NCBI GenBank assembly: GCA_963730535.1
Contig: CAVSRU010000012.1
Location: forward strand, 496,001-560,000
DNA length: 64,000 nt
Direction: 5' to 3'
From: DASSUW01 sp963730535
Lineage (GTDB): Bacteria > Actinomycetota > Thermoleophilia > Solirubrobacterales > Solirubrobacteraceae
The notes under the pieces are model-generated. The model ran no database searches, was not told the DNA's origin, and saw only the letters and a list, made by a program, of their open reading frames with translations. The position numbers were made by a program, and so were the translations under genes. Positions 33,474 through 41,849 of the stretch are shown here, one piece after another; position 1 is the stretch's first letter, and every line of letters starts with the position of its first letter.

Positions 33474-34228
33474 TGCGGCTCGCCATCCAGGAGCACCTCG
33501 TCTCGGGCCTGGACGAGGCGCTCGCGGCGGGCTTCGACGGCCTCGAGCTGCGTGACGCGGACCCGGCGCGCGACATGGCGGGGCTGCGCGGCCGCGCGTG
33601 GACGTCGTGCCCGGAGCTGGACGGCTGGCTCGGGGACTTCGACGCCGCCGCCCGCCGCCGCGCGGTCGACCGCCTGCGGGGTCAGCTCGAGGGCGTCGGT
33701 GCGCTCGGCGGGGTCGGCGTCGTCACGCCGGCCGCGTGGGGCATGTTCACCCGCCGGCTGCCGCCCTTCGAGGAGCCACCCCGCTCGCCCGCCGAGGACC
33801 GCGAAGTGCTCGTCGAGGGCCTGGCGGCGCTGGGCGAGCACGCCGCCGAGCTCGGAGTGGCGCTCCTGCTCGAGCCCCTCAACCGCTACGAGGACCACAT
33901 GGTCAACACGGTCGCCCAGGCCGCGGCACTGATCGCCGACGCCGGCTCGCGCGGGCTCGCGATCCTCGCCGACACCTACCACATGAACATCGAGGAGGAC
34001 GACCCGTGCGCGACGCTCGCCACGCACGCGCCGCTGGTCGGCGCCGTCCACCTGAGCGACTCGAACCGCGCCCAGCCCGGCACCGGCCACGTCCCCTTCG
34101 AGCGCATCGTCGCCACGCTCCGGGAGGCCGGCTTCGACGGAGTGCTGTCGGTCGAGTGCCGCCTGCGCGGCGAGCGGGCCGACGCCGTCCGCGACTGCGG
34201 CACCTACCTTCGCGGGCTCGTCGGCTGA
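33473..34228 (+). CDS. Sugar phosphate isomerase/epimerase-like TIM-barrel protein
   Basis: The protein has 251 residues. The xylose-isomerase-like TIM-barrel pattern is visible: EAGFDGLE-type repeats near residues 18-26, LLLEPLNRYEDHMVNT (metal-binding glutamate), ILADTYHMNIEE (Asp/His metal ligands), AVHLSDSNRAQPGTGHVPF and VLSVECRLRG (last glutamate). These are the features of metal-dependent sugar epimerases/isomerases. It is co-transcribed with ROK regulator copy 2 and probably serves the adjacent carbohydrate pathway. It ends just before inverted-repeat element B. Confidence 0.83.
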   Translation: MRLAIQEHLVSGLDEALAAGFDGLELRDADPARDMAGLRGRAWTSCPELDGWLGDFDAAARRRAVDRLRGQLEGVGALGGVGVVTPAAWGMFTRRLPPFEEPPRSPAEDREVLVEGLAALGEHAAELGVALLLEPLNRYEDHMVNTVAQAAALIADAGSRGLAILADTYHMNIEEDDPCATLATHAPLVGAVHLSDSNRAQPGTGHVPFERIVATLREAGFDGVLSVECRLRGERADAVRDCGTYLRGLVG

Positions 34229-34233
34229 GCAGC

Positions 34234-34498
34234 CCCGAACGTCAACTGCGACTGGGTAGGGAGGTGAGGGAGCCGGCCGCCGCGCGCCTCGTTCAAGCCG
34301 GGATTACGTGTCAATCGGCGTGGTCGTTCTCGCCCGAATCCACCTTTGTGCGCTAGACGCGCATCAAGGTGGATTTCGGTGATCGTGGCCGCACCGAAAT
34401 CCACCTTTCCCCGCCTTGACGGGGAGTTTCGTGGACGTTATTCCCCGCGCACCCGCCGGCTCTCCAACCTCCCTACCCAGCCGCCGTTGACGTTCGGG
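34234..34498. repeat. Intergenic inverted-repeat element B
   Basis: 265 bp bounded by 32-bp terminal inverted repeats (34234-34265 and 34467-34498, 30 of 32 positions matching). The interior holds smaller palindromic units built on AAATCCACC/GGTGGATTT (about 34337-34409). It fills the gap between the convergent epimerase and CrtI-like genes. Its right terminus shares 26 identical bases with the left end of element A at 4366-4391. No open frame of note. Confidence 0.72.
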
Positions 34499-34526
34499 CC
34501 GAGGAGCGGCTCCGAAGAGATCGTGG

Positions 34527-35942
34527 CTACGAGCGGCGTAGCGCGGCCTGGGCGGCGTGGTAGCCGCACATGCCGTGGACGCCGCCTCCCGGGGGCGTCG
34601 ACGACGAGCAGATGTAGAGCCGCGGGTCGGGCGTCGTGTACGGGACCGGTCGGATCGCGGGGCGGGTGAAGAGCTGGCGCAGGTCCTGACGGCCGCCGTT
34701 GATGTCGCCGCCGATGTAGTTGGCGTCGTAGCGCTCGAGCGCGGCCGGCCCCATGACGGAGCGGGCGAGGATGCGGTCGCGGAAGCCCGGCGCGAAGCGC
34801 TCGACCTGCGCCTCGATCCGCTCGGTCATGTCCTCGGGCGAGCCGCTGGGGACGTGGCAGTAGGCCCAGCCGGTGTGCTGCCCGGCCGGGGCGCGGGTCG
34901 GGTCGCACGCGCTCTGCTGGGCGAGCAGCACGTACGGCCGCTCGGGGATCCGGCCGCCCACCGCGGCGGCCTCGGAGGCGGCGATCTCCTCGAGCGTCCC
35001 GCCGACGTGCACCGTGCCGGCCCTCCCGCACTCGGGCGCTCGCCACGGGATCGGCCCGTCGAGCGCCCAGTCGAGCTTGAACACGCCCGGGCCGTAGCGG
35101 AAGCGGCTCAGCTCCCACCGGTAGCGCGCCGGGAGCCGGTGGCCGGCCAGCGCCAGGACCTGACGCGGCGTGACGTCGAGCATCACCGTGCGCGGGTCGC
35201 CGAGCTCGTCGACGCTCTCGACCCGGCGCCCGGTCTCGACCTCGCCGCCGAGCGAGCGCAGGTGGTCGGTGAGCGCGTCGGCCACCCGCTGCGAGCCGCC
35301 GCGGGCGACCGGCCAGCCGACGGCGTGGGCGGTGAGGGCGAGCAGGAGCGCGACGGCCGCGGTCGGCCGCTCGTCCATACGCAGCATCGAGTGGGCCGCC
35401 AGGCCGGCGAGCAGCGCCTGCCCGCGCGGCCCTTCGAACCGGGCCCGGGCCAGTGCGTCGACGGGCCGCAGCAGGCCCAGCGCGCCGAAGCGCGTGAGCG
35501 CGAGCGGGTGGCGCGGCGGCCGCAGCGGGCCGAAGATGGCCGGCAGGAGCTTCTCGGCGTCCCGCACCAGCGGGCCCATCATGCGCTCGTACGCCCGCCC
35601 GTCGCCGCCGCCGATCGACGTTGCGGTCGCCGCGAGCGAGCGGTCGAGGACCACCGCCGTGCCGTCGTCGAGCGGATGCGCGAGCGGGATCTCCGGGTGC
35701 ACCAGCTCGAGCCCGTGGCGATCGAGCGGCAGCTGCCGCAGGAACGGGGAGGCGAGCGGGTGCGGGTGGACGGCCGAGCAGATGTCGTGCACGAACCCGG
35801 GGAGGGTCAGCTCGGCCGAGCGCGACCCTCCCCCCACCGTGGGCTCCGCCTCCAGCACCCGGACCGAGCGCCCGGCCCGGGCGAGCGCGATCGCCGCGGC
35901 CAGGCCGTTCGGTCCCGCGCCGACGACGACGGCGTCAGGCAA
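34527..35942 (-). CDS. CrtI-like FAD/NAD(P)-dependent oxidoreductase
   Basis: The protein has 471 residues. TTG at 35942 is taken as start because the FAD-binding motif begins at once (LPDAVVVGAGPNGLAAAIAL); upstream residues belong to the overlapping gene. Other family features are EAEPTVGGGSRS, HDICSAVHPHPLASPF, and the C-terminal CSSSTPPGGGVHGMCGYHAA typical of phytoene-desaturase-related oxidoreductases. The group includes many non-carotenoid members (NAD(P)/FAD oxidoreductases of unknown substrate); no phytoene synthase is nearby, so a carotenoid role is not supported. It overlaps the upstream gene by eight bases. Confidence 0.82.
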   Translation of the reverse strand: MPDAVVVGAGPNGLAAAIALARAGRSVRVLEAEPTVGGGSRSAELTLPGFVHDICSAVHPHPLASPFLRQLPLDRHGLELVHPEIPLAHPLDDGTAVVLDRSLAATATSIGGGDGRAYERMMGPLVRDAEKLLPAIFGPLRPPRHPLALTRFGALGLLRPVDALARARFEGPRGQALLAGLAAHSMLRMDERPTAAVALLLALTAHAVGWPVARGGSQRVADALTDHLRSLGGEVETGRRVESVDELGDPRTVMLDVTPRQVLALAGHRLPARYRWELSRFRYGPGVFKLDWALDGPIPWRAPECGRAGTVHVGGTLEEIAASEAAAVGGRIPERPYVLLAQQSACDPTRAPAGQHTGWAYCHVPSGSPEDMTERIEAQVERFAPGFRDRILARSVMGPAALERYDANYIGGDINGGRQDLRQLFTRPAIRPVPYTTPDPRLYICSSSTPPGGGVHGMCGYHAAQAALRRS

Positions 35943-36694
35943 CCGCGCGCGGTCCGCCGAACAGCCGCCGGATCGCCCGCACCGGCGTGCCCATCGTGTA
36001 GATCGTCGAGCGGATCGCCGACGAGTGCCACACGTTGCTCCACTTGGACCACTGGCGCTTCTTGTCCACGCACACCACCTGCGTGTCGACCTCCGCGCCG
36101 TCCTTGCCGAAGTGGGCCGCGAGCCGCTCGAGCGTCTTGTTCCAGAACATGTCCTCCTGCTTGTGGCCGCCGAGCATGAGGCCCGACCTCGAAGATCGGG
36201 TCCGACGCCCGCATCAGCACCTGCGCCTGGGCCACCGTCTCGCCGTCGCGCTCGATTGCGCTGAACGTGATCCAGCCGGCGAACATGTGGCCCTGCGGGG
36301 TCATCAGCGTGAACGACTCGTCGTCGGCGTAGAGCACCATCACGCCGGTCGAGAGCTTCATCTTCCCAGGCAGCCTCGCCTCGATCAGTCCGACCTCGCC
36401 GGGCTCGATCCCGGTCAGGGGCGCATAGAACATGTTGCCCTCGGGCCAGAACTCGGGGAAGTGCCGCTTCCAGGTGGCGATCACCTCGGTCGCCGAGCAC
36501 ACCTCGCGCGGCAGGCGCACCTGGTAGGTCTTCTGCCACATCTTCCCGAAGCCCTGGATCGGCCCGGCGAGCCGCTTGCCGGAGACGTTGATCCCGGTGG
36601 CGCCCTCGGGCACCTCGGACACGTTCAGGGTGGAGACGGACTTCGCCCAGTGGGCAGCGTCACGCGCCGCAGCGCGCTCTTCCATGTCGCTCAT
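35935..36694 (-). pseudogene. Unrecognised conserved-looking protein, broken by a +1 frameshift
   Basis: From ATG 36694 the frame runs about 171 residues (MSDMEERAAARDAAHW, MWQKTYQVRLPREVCS, FWPEGNMFYAPLTGI) to ASDPIFEVG. The continuation MLGGHKQEDMFWNKTLERL is in another frame, ending at 35935. Deleting one C near 36181 gives EVGLMLGGHKQED in one frame; the 760-bp length (3n+1) agrees. The intact protein would have about 252 residues. I do not recognise the family; the aromatic-rich beta pattern suggests a lipocalin- or SRPBCC-like ligand-binding fold. It overlaps the CrtI-like gene, implying a shared pathway. It may be a sequence error rather than decay. Confidence 0.65.
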
Positions 36695-36705
36695 GGCGTG
36701 GCTCC

Positions 36706-37056
36706 TCAGGTGGCGCCGGCCGCCGCCAGCGCCTCGGACTCGGTGTCGTGGATGCCGACCGCCTCGTCGAGCCGTGTGAGCTCGAAGATCTGCCGGTAGT
36801 GCTCGCTCAGCCCGAAGGCGAGCAGCCGCTGGGAGCGCCGGTTGGCGCGCACCAGCAGCGTGACGAGGAGCCCGATCCCACCACTGTTCATGTAGGCGAG
36901 CTCGGAGAAGTTCAGGACGATCGCGCGCGCGTCGCCCGCGTCGTCGTAGGCGGCCATGAGCACGTCCTCCGACGCTGCCGTGACGTCTCCGCTGATGTCC
37001 ACCACGCTCGCCGCTCCGTGCCGGCGAACCTCCATGGTCGCTGTCGCTTCAGGCAT
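36706..37056 (-). CDS. STAS-domain anti-sigma factor antagonist, second copy
   Basis: The protein has 116 residues from ATG 37056, preceded by GGAAAGGACAGG. The STAS motif NFSELAYMNSGGIGLLVTLL contains the phosphorylatable serine; the C-terminal LTRLDEAVGIHDTESEAL is the standard final helix. RsbV/SpoIIAA-type antagonists release sigma factors from anti-sigma kinases when dephosphorylated. It is adjacent to a paralogous STAS gene and a PP2C phosphatase/kinase fusion, forming a partner-switching module; the start overlaps the upstream STAS gene by eight bases. Confidence 0.87.
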   Translation of the reverse strand: MPEATATMEVRRHGAASVVDISGDVTAASEDVLMAAYDDAGDARAIVLNFSELAYMNSGGIGLLVTLLVRANRRSQRLLAFGLSEHYRQIFELTRLDEAVGIHDTESEALAAAGAT

Positions 37057-37411
37057 GGCCTGTCCTTTCCGCGCCATCCACGGCGCTGTCCTCGTCGCTC
37101 GCGATGGGCATGAAGTCGGCCAGGCGCGTGATCTCGAAGATCTCGCGGTAGTGGTCGGAGAGCCCGCAGGCGCGGATCGGGACGCCGCCGGCCCGGGCAC
37201 GGGCGAGCAGCCCCACGATCAGCGCGATGCCGGTCGAGTTGATGTAGTCGGCGCCCGCGAAGTTCAGGACGACGGGCCCCGGCGGCTGGCTCGCCTCGCC
37301 CCACGCCGCCTCCAGGGCGCGCTCGGCGCCGGAGTTGATGTCGCCGGCCAGGTCGATGATCGCCGCGCCGCCGCGGCGGCGCACCGCCATGACGGAGTCA
37401 TGCATCGCCAT
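37049..37411 (-). CDS. STAS-domain anti-sigma factor antagonist, first copy
   Basis: The protein has 120 residues. The phosphoacceptor segment is NFAGADYINSTGIALIVGLL, with the usual Asp-x5-Ser spacing, and the last helix is FEITRLADFMPIASDE. An alternative start at ATG 37405 is possible. It overlaps the RsbU-like gene upstream by 14 bases and the second STAS gene downstream. Two antagonists with different surfaces suggest two anti-sigma partners, or one acting as a decoy. Confidence 0.87.
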   Translation of the reverse strand: MAMHDSVMAVRRRGGAAIIDLAGDINSGAERALEAAWGEASQPPGPVVLNFAGADYINSTGIALIVGLLARARAGGVPIRACGLSDHYREIFEITRLADFMPIASDEDSAVDGAERTGHA

Positions 37412-39005
37412 CGTCGCCTCCCTGTAGGCGCACGGCGAGCTCGAGCGTATGGGAGCGCTCGTCGCTCGTCTCGCGCGTTTCGTCGACCATCTTCTCGATC
37501 AGGAACAGCCCCCAGCCGCGGGGTCGCTGGAGCCCCGCGAGCTTGGCCTCGATGTCCGGGACCTCGGCTTCGTCACGCGTCGGCGCCGCTCCCCCGAGGT
37601 CGGTGATGCGGACCCGCACCGCGGCCTCGTCGGCGAGGACGCGGATGGTCACCGGCTTGTCGGCGCTGTAGCCGCTGCCGTGCTCCATCGCGTTCATCGT
37701 CGCCTCGCCGACCGCGGTCTGGAGGCGCTTGAGGCGCGCCGCGGCGAGCCCGAGCGGGGCGACGGCGGCGCTCACGCGCTCGATCGCCAGCCGCTCGTTG
37801 CCCTCCTGGCTGGGCACCTCGAACTCGGCGAGCAGCTCGGCGGGGACGGCGCCGTTGGCCATGTGCGCCGCGCCGGTCGAGCGCTGGAGCGTGACCATCG
37901 TGATGTCGTCCTCCTGCTCGGCGTCCGGGCCCGTGTGGGCGTGGAGGTCGGCGAGCACGCGGTCGATCAGCTCGCCGCCGCCCGGGTACTGCGCCACCGC
38001 TTCCTTGAGCCGCGGGAAGCCGAACATCGCGCCCTGCGGGTCGTGTGCCTCGACGACGCCGTCGGAATGCAGGAGCAGCGAGTCGCCCGGGGCGAGCACC
38101 ATCTCCTTCTCCTCGTACGGCATGCCGGGCATGAGCCCGAGCGGCATGCCGCGGGCGCGCAGCTCGACCGAGCCCTCCGCGGTCTTCACGTACGGGAGGT
38201 CGTGGCCGGCGTTGGCGAAGCGGAAGTGGCCGCTCGAGGGGTCGAGCACCCCGTAGAGGCAGGTGACGAACATCTTCTCCGGCATGTCGGGGCACAGGTG
38301 CTCGTTGACGCGCTCGAGCACCTCGCCGGGATCGACCAGGCGCTGGGCGGACGCGCGCAGCACGCTGCGGGTGGCGGCCATCACCAGCGCGGCGGGCACG
38401 CCCTTGTCGGTCACGTCGCCGATGACGAAGCCGACCTTGCCGCCGGGCAGCGGGATCACGTCGTAGAAGTCGCCGCCGACCTCGCGGGCCGGGCGGTAGT
38501 AGGCGGCGACCTGCCAGCCGGCGAGCTCGGGGAGCTGCTTGGGGAGGAAGTTCTGCTGGATCAGCCGGGCGACCTCGAGCTCCTGCTCGAACCGCTGTCG
38601 CGTGCGCGCCTCGGCCTCCTGCTGGCGGACGAGCTGGCCGACCCGCAGCGCCGGCGCAGCCTGGGCGGCGAGGTTGTCGAGCAGCTTGCGGTCGTCGGAC
38701 GAGTACTGCTGCTCGGACAGCCGGGGACCGAGGTTGAGCACGCCGATCAGCTCGCCCTGGCTGACGAGCGGGACCGCGAGCTTGATCCCGGCCGCCTTGA
38801 GCTCGGCGAGGGCCGGCGAGTCGAGCTCGAGCGCCTGGACGTCGACCGCCCCGCTCGCGCTCTGCAGATACGCGAGCAACGGGTCGTTGGGCGCGATGTC
38901 GATCGGCGCCGGCTCGTCGGCCGGCGCGGCCTGCGCCGCGGTCCCCCCCTCGAGCGGGTCGCTGGCGCCGCGCCGGCGCCGGAACATGCGGGTCAGTGCT
39001 CCCAT
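37398..39005 (-). CDS. SpoIIE/RsbU-type phosphatase with GAF-like sensor and RsbW-like kinase domain
   Basis: The protein has 535 residues. Residues about 40-150 are a GAF-like sensor (ELKAAGIKLAVPLVSQGELI). A coiled linker leads to the PP2C phosphatase (about 165-370) with REVGGDFYDVIPL, VIGDVTDKGVPAAL, NAGHDLPY and EDDITMVTL as metal-site motifs. The C-terminal HATPase_c domain (about 390-530) has AVGEATMNAMEHGSG (N box) and RGWGLFLIEKMVDE. Phosphatase and anti-sigma kinase in one chain, followed by two STAS genes, make a compact general-stress switch. No sigma-factor gene is seen nearby. Confidence 0.88.
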   Translation of the reverse strand: MGALTRMFRRRRGASDPLEGGTAAQAAPADEPAPIDIAPNDPLLAYLQSASGAVDVQALELDSPALAELKAAGIKLAVPLVSQGELIGVLNLGPRLSEQQYSSDDRKLLDNLAAQAAPALRVGQLVRQQEAEARTRQRFEQELEVARLIQQNFLPKQLPELAGWQVAAYYRPAREVGGDFYDVIPLPGGKVGFVIGDVTDKGVPAALVMAATRSVLRASAQRLVDPGEVLERVNEHLCPDMPEKMFVTCLYGVLDPSSGHFRFANAGHDLPYVKTAEGSVELRARGMPLGLMPGMPYEEKEMVLAPGDSLLLHSDGVVEAHDPQGAMFGFPRLKEAVAQYPGGGELIDRVLADLHAHTGPDAEQEDDITMVTLQRSTGAAHMANGAVPAELLAEFEVPSQEGNERLAIERVSAAVAPLGLAAARLKRLQTAVGEATMNAMEHGSGYSADKPVTIRVLADEAAVRVRITDLGGAAPTRDEAEVPDIEAKLAGLQRPRGWGLFLIEKMVDETRETSDERSHTLELAVRLQGGDDGDA

Positions 39006-39437
39006 CTATGCCTCCAGCAGGTCCTTCAGTCGTTCGCAGCTCGTGACGATGTCGCGGCGGGCGATCCGCGCGAAGACCGGCTCCGCGAGGCGGAAGAAGC
39101 CGTGGGCGTCGGTCTCCAGGGTCATGGTGAAGCGGGTGCCGCCGTCCGCGGGCGCGAAGTCGTAGCTGCCGCGCCCCGGCACCGCCGCACGCGTGAGCTC
39201 GATGGCCGAGCGCCGCCTCGGCTCGTGCTCGGTCACGCGCATAGTCACTGGCAGCCGCTTGCCCAGGAAGGAGACGACTTCGTCGATCTCGAGCCCGACC
39301 TCGATGGGCTGGTCGGCGCCGCGCCCCACCTCCACCACCTGGCTCATCCACACCGGGTCGTTGCGCGCGTCGATCACGTAGTCCCAGACCTCGTCGACCG
39401 GCCGGTCGATGGTGATCGTGTGCTGGAGCTTGGTCAT
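39006..39437 (-). CDS. SRPBCC-fold protein (polyketide cyclase/START-like)
   Basis: The protein has 143 residues from ATG 39437. The SRPBCC pattern is MTKLQHTITIDRPVDEVWDY, then VWMSQVVEVGRG, GTRFTMTLETDAHGFFRLAEP and the final amphipathic helix. Family members bind hydrophobic ligands in a helix-grip pocket; no catalytic assignment is possible. It lies directly upstream of the phosphatase-STAS genes and may be co-transcribed. Its upstream region (39458-39477) carries a 20-base sequence repeated with one mismatch at the BTAD start, 6 kb away. Confidence 0.78.
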   Translation of the reverse strand: MTKLQHTITIDRPVDEVWDYVIDARNDPVWMSQVVEVGRGADQPIEVGLEIDEVVSFLGKRLPVTMRVTEHEPRRRSAIELTRAAVPGRGSYDFAPADGGTRFTMTLETDAHGFFRLAEPVFARIARRDIVTSCERLKDLLEA

Positions 39438-39457
39438 GGCGCCATCGTCGCGTGCGG

Positions 39458-39477
39458 GCGTCCGGGAATCGTTACGG
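39458..39477 (+). repeat. Direct repeat, left copy, flanking the membrane-protein array
   Basis: GCGTCCGGGAATCGTTACGG. It matches 45435-45454 at 19 of 20 positions in the same orientation. The two copies bracket the five-gene array. Confidence 0.45.
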
Positions 39478-40665
39478 GCGCAGCCACAGCGAGACGTGGG
39501 TCGGTTGGACGGTGTCGTGTGCGACGGCGCGCAGGTCGGCGGCGACGAGGTCGAGCTCGACCTCCTCGCGCAGGCGCGTGCCGAACGCCTCGAGCGTCCG
39601 GGCGGCGTCGTAGCGGCGACGGTAGAAGCGCCGGTCGACGACCGCCTGGATCCGCGCACGCGCCGGGCGGAACAGCGCCGCCATCGCGAGCGTCGAGATC
39701 GCGACCGCGAGGCCCGACTCGGCACCGATCACGAACTGCGCCAGCAGCACGCACCCGAGGTAGCCGGCCGCCAGCGTCGCCGTCAACGCGCCGTAGACGA
39801 GCGCGCGGTTGATGACCCGGTCGATCTCGTACAGGCGGTACTTGAGGATCGCCACGCCGGCGGCGATCGGGATGGCCGCGAACGCGAGCAGGACCAGCAG
39901 CTGGCCGGTCGTGTCGCTCGACCCGAACCACGGGGAGATCACGACGGCGATGACCAGTGCGAACGCGCCTCCGGCGGCGGCGAACCACTTCAGCTGCTGC
40001 CGCTCGTCGCCGCGCGCCCGGCGGAAGCGGGCGACGAGCGCGACCGCGCCGAGCAGGATCCCGAGGAACAGCGTGATGAAGCCGGCGAAGCTCACCGCCT
40101 CGATCGCAGTGCCCGCCGCCTCGATGCCGGCCGGGTTCTCGATTCCCTTGAACGGCGGTTCGGTGAGGCGGCCCGGCATGAGCGCGCTCCCCAGGGTCGT
40201 GGCGCCGACGCCCGCCAGGATCAGCCATACGACCGGGCGCCAGCGCCGCGACGGCGGCTTCCCGTCGGGGAACAGCAGGAACAGCAGCGCCGGGACCGCG
40301 AACAGCGATGGCGCGAACAGCCAGCTTCCCAGCCAGGCCCCCCACTCGGCTCCGGGCAGCGCTCCCGGCTCGGCGAACAGGCCATGCGCGCCCCAGCCGT
40401 AAGCGACCCCGGAGACGCCGAACGGGATCCCTGCCACGCAGAAGAGCCAGCCGATCGAGTTCGACGGGTGGCGCGAGACGACCACGGCGCCGACGATCGG
40501 GAACGCGAGCAGGGCGACCGCGGAGATCGCGTCGAACGCCGAGCCGTAGTCACCCTGATCCGGCACGTCACCGTTGACGACCGAGAAGACGAGGGAGATC
40601 GCCACGAGCAGCGTGGAGAACGCGCACAACGACCACCCGATTCGTGCGGCGGTGCGCGCGCTCAT
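39472..40665 (-). CDS. Polytopic sensor-like membrane protein, array copy 1 (intact)
   Basis: The protein has 397 residues from ATG 40665, with about nine or ten hydrophobic segments. Landmarks shared by the whole array are SIGWLFCVAG, ALLFLLFPDGKP, the cytoplasmic RRARGDERQQLKWF, YRLYEIDRVINRALVYGALT, and the C-terminal cytosolic DRRFYRRRYDAARTLEAF ending HVSLWLRP. The layout matches the membrane-sensor half of NarL-type histidine kinases, but no kinase core follows. Function is inferred as signal reception. It is the last of five tandem copies; its start overlaps the stop of copy 2 (ATGA). Confidence 0.75.
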   Translation of the reverse strand: MSARTAARIGWSLCAFSTLLVAISLVFSVVNGDVPDQGDYGSAFDAISAVALLAFPIVGAVVVSRHPSNSIGWLFCVAGIPFGVSGVAYGWGAHGLFAEPGALPGAEWGAWLGSWLFAPSLFAVPALLFLLFPDGKPPSRRWRPVVWLILAGVGATTLGSALMPGRLTEPPFKGIENPAGIEAAGTAIEAVSFAGFITLFLGILLGAVALVARFRRARGDERQQLKWFAAAGGAFALVIAVVISPWFGSSDTTGQLLVLLAFAAIPIAAGVAILKYRLYEIDRVINRALVYGALTATLAAGYLGCVLLAQFVIGAESGLAVAISTLAMAALFRPARARIQAVVDRRFYRRRYDAARTLEAFGTRLREEVELDLVAADLRAVAHDTVQPTHVSLWLRP

Positions 40666-41849
40666 CGCGGCGCTCCCGGCGCGCGCAGCCACAGCGAGAC
40701 GTGGGCGGGCTGGACGGTGTCGTGCACGACGCCGCGCAGGTCGGCCCCGAGCGCGTCGAGGTCGAGCTGCTCGCGCAGGCGGCCGCCGAACGCCTCGAGG
40801 GTGAGCGCCGCGTCGTAGCGGCGGCGGTAGAAGCGCCGGTCGACACCCGCCTGGATCCGCGCCCGCGCCGGGCGGAAGAGCGCCGCCATCGCGAGCGTCG
40901 AGATCGCGACCGAGAGCCCTGACTCGGCGCCGATGATGAGCTGGGCCAGCAGCACGCAACCCAGGTAGCCGGCCGCCAGCGTGGCCGTCAGCGCGCCATA
41001 GACGAGCGCGCGGTTGATGACCCGGTCGATCTCGTACAGGCGGTACCGCAGGATCGCGATCGCCGCCGCGATCGGGATCGTCGCGAACGCCGCGACGATC
41101 AGCAGCTGTCCCAGCAACGGCAGCTCGTCCTCGGCGCTGAACGCGAAGCCGGCCACCACGCAGCTCGTGGCGAAGATCCCGGCGGCCAGCACGAACCACT
41201 TGAGCTGGAGCCGCTCGTCGCCGCGCGCCCTGCGGAAGCGGACCACGAGCGAGACCGCGGCCACGAGGATGCCGACCAGCGTCAGGAGCCAGCCGACCTG
41301 GGCCACCGACCTCGCCGGCGCCGACCCCCACGGGGTTCTCGATGCCGTCGACCGGCGCATCCACGAGCGCGCCTGGCACCAGGGCGCTTCCCGTGGTCTG
41401 CACGACGATCGCCGCCACCGACAGCCAGATGGCCGCCCGCCAGCGGGCGGACAGCGGCCGGCCGGTCGGGAAGAGCAGGAACAGCAGCGTGGCGTGCCGA
41501 AGATGGCGGCAGAGAAGAGCCAGGCGTTCAGCCACGCGGCGGTCACCGCGCCGGGCAGCGGCTCGGCCCGGTCGGCAAGGCCGTACGTCGCCCAGCCGTG
41601 CGCGAGGCTCGAAGCGGAGAACAGCACGCCGGCGGCGCAGAAGAGCCAGCCGATCGGGTTCGCCGGCCGCCGCGAGGCGACGATCGCACCGACGACCGGG
41701 AAGGTCAGCAGCGCGATGCTGAGCACGAGATCGAAGGCGGGCGTGACGTCGCCGGCCACGAACGTCGCGTACCGAGCAGGAACGCCACCGACGAGCACGG
41801 CAGCGCAGCGGCGCACAGGCCACCAGAGGCGAGCCGCGCGTGCGCTCAT
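40662..41849 (-). pseudogene. Polytopic sensor-like membrane protein, array copy 2 (two compensating frameshifts)
   Basis: ATG 41849 to stop 40662 is 1188 bp, a multiple of three, but the reading frame leaves and returns. N-terminal FPVVGAIVASRRPANPIGWL and C-terminal YRLYEIDRVINRALVYGAL share one frame; the middle (TLLFLLFPTGRPLSARW and GIENPVGVGAGEV) is in another. A one-base deletion near 41490 and a one-base insertion near 41305 explain this. With those corrected the product would match copy 1 in length and landmarks. It may be expressed with a scrambled loop, be a pseudogene, or reflect sequencing errors. Confidence 0.65.

Noticed and set aside
34527..35942. Carotenoid biosynthesis cluster
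   Set aside because: Only one CrtI-like gene is present; no phytoene synthase, GGPP synthase or cyclase is adjacent.
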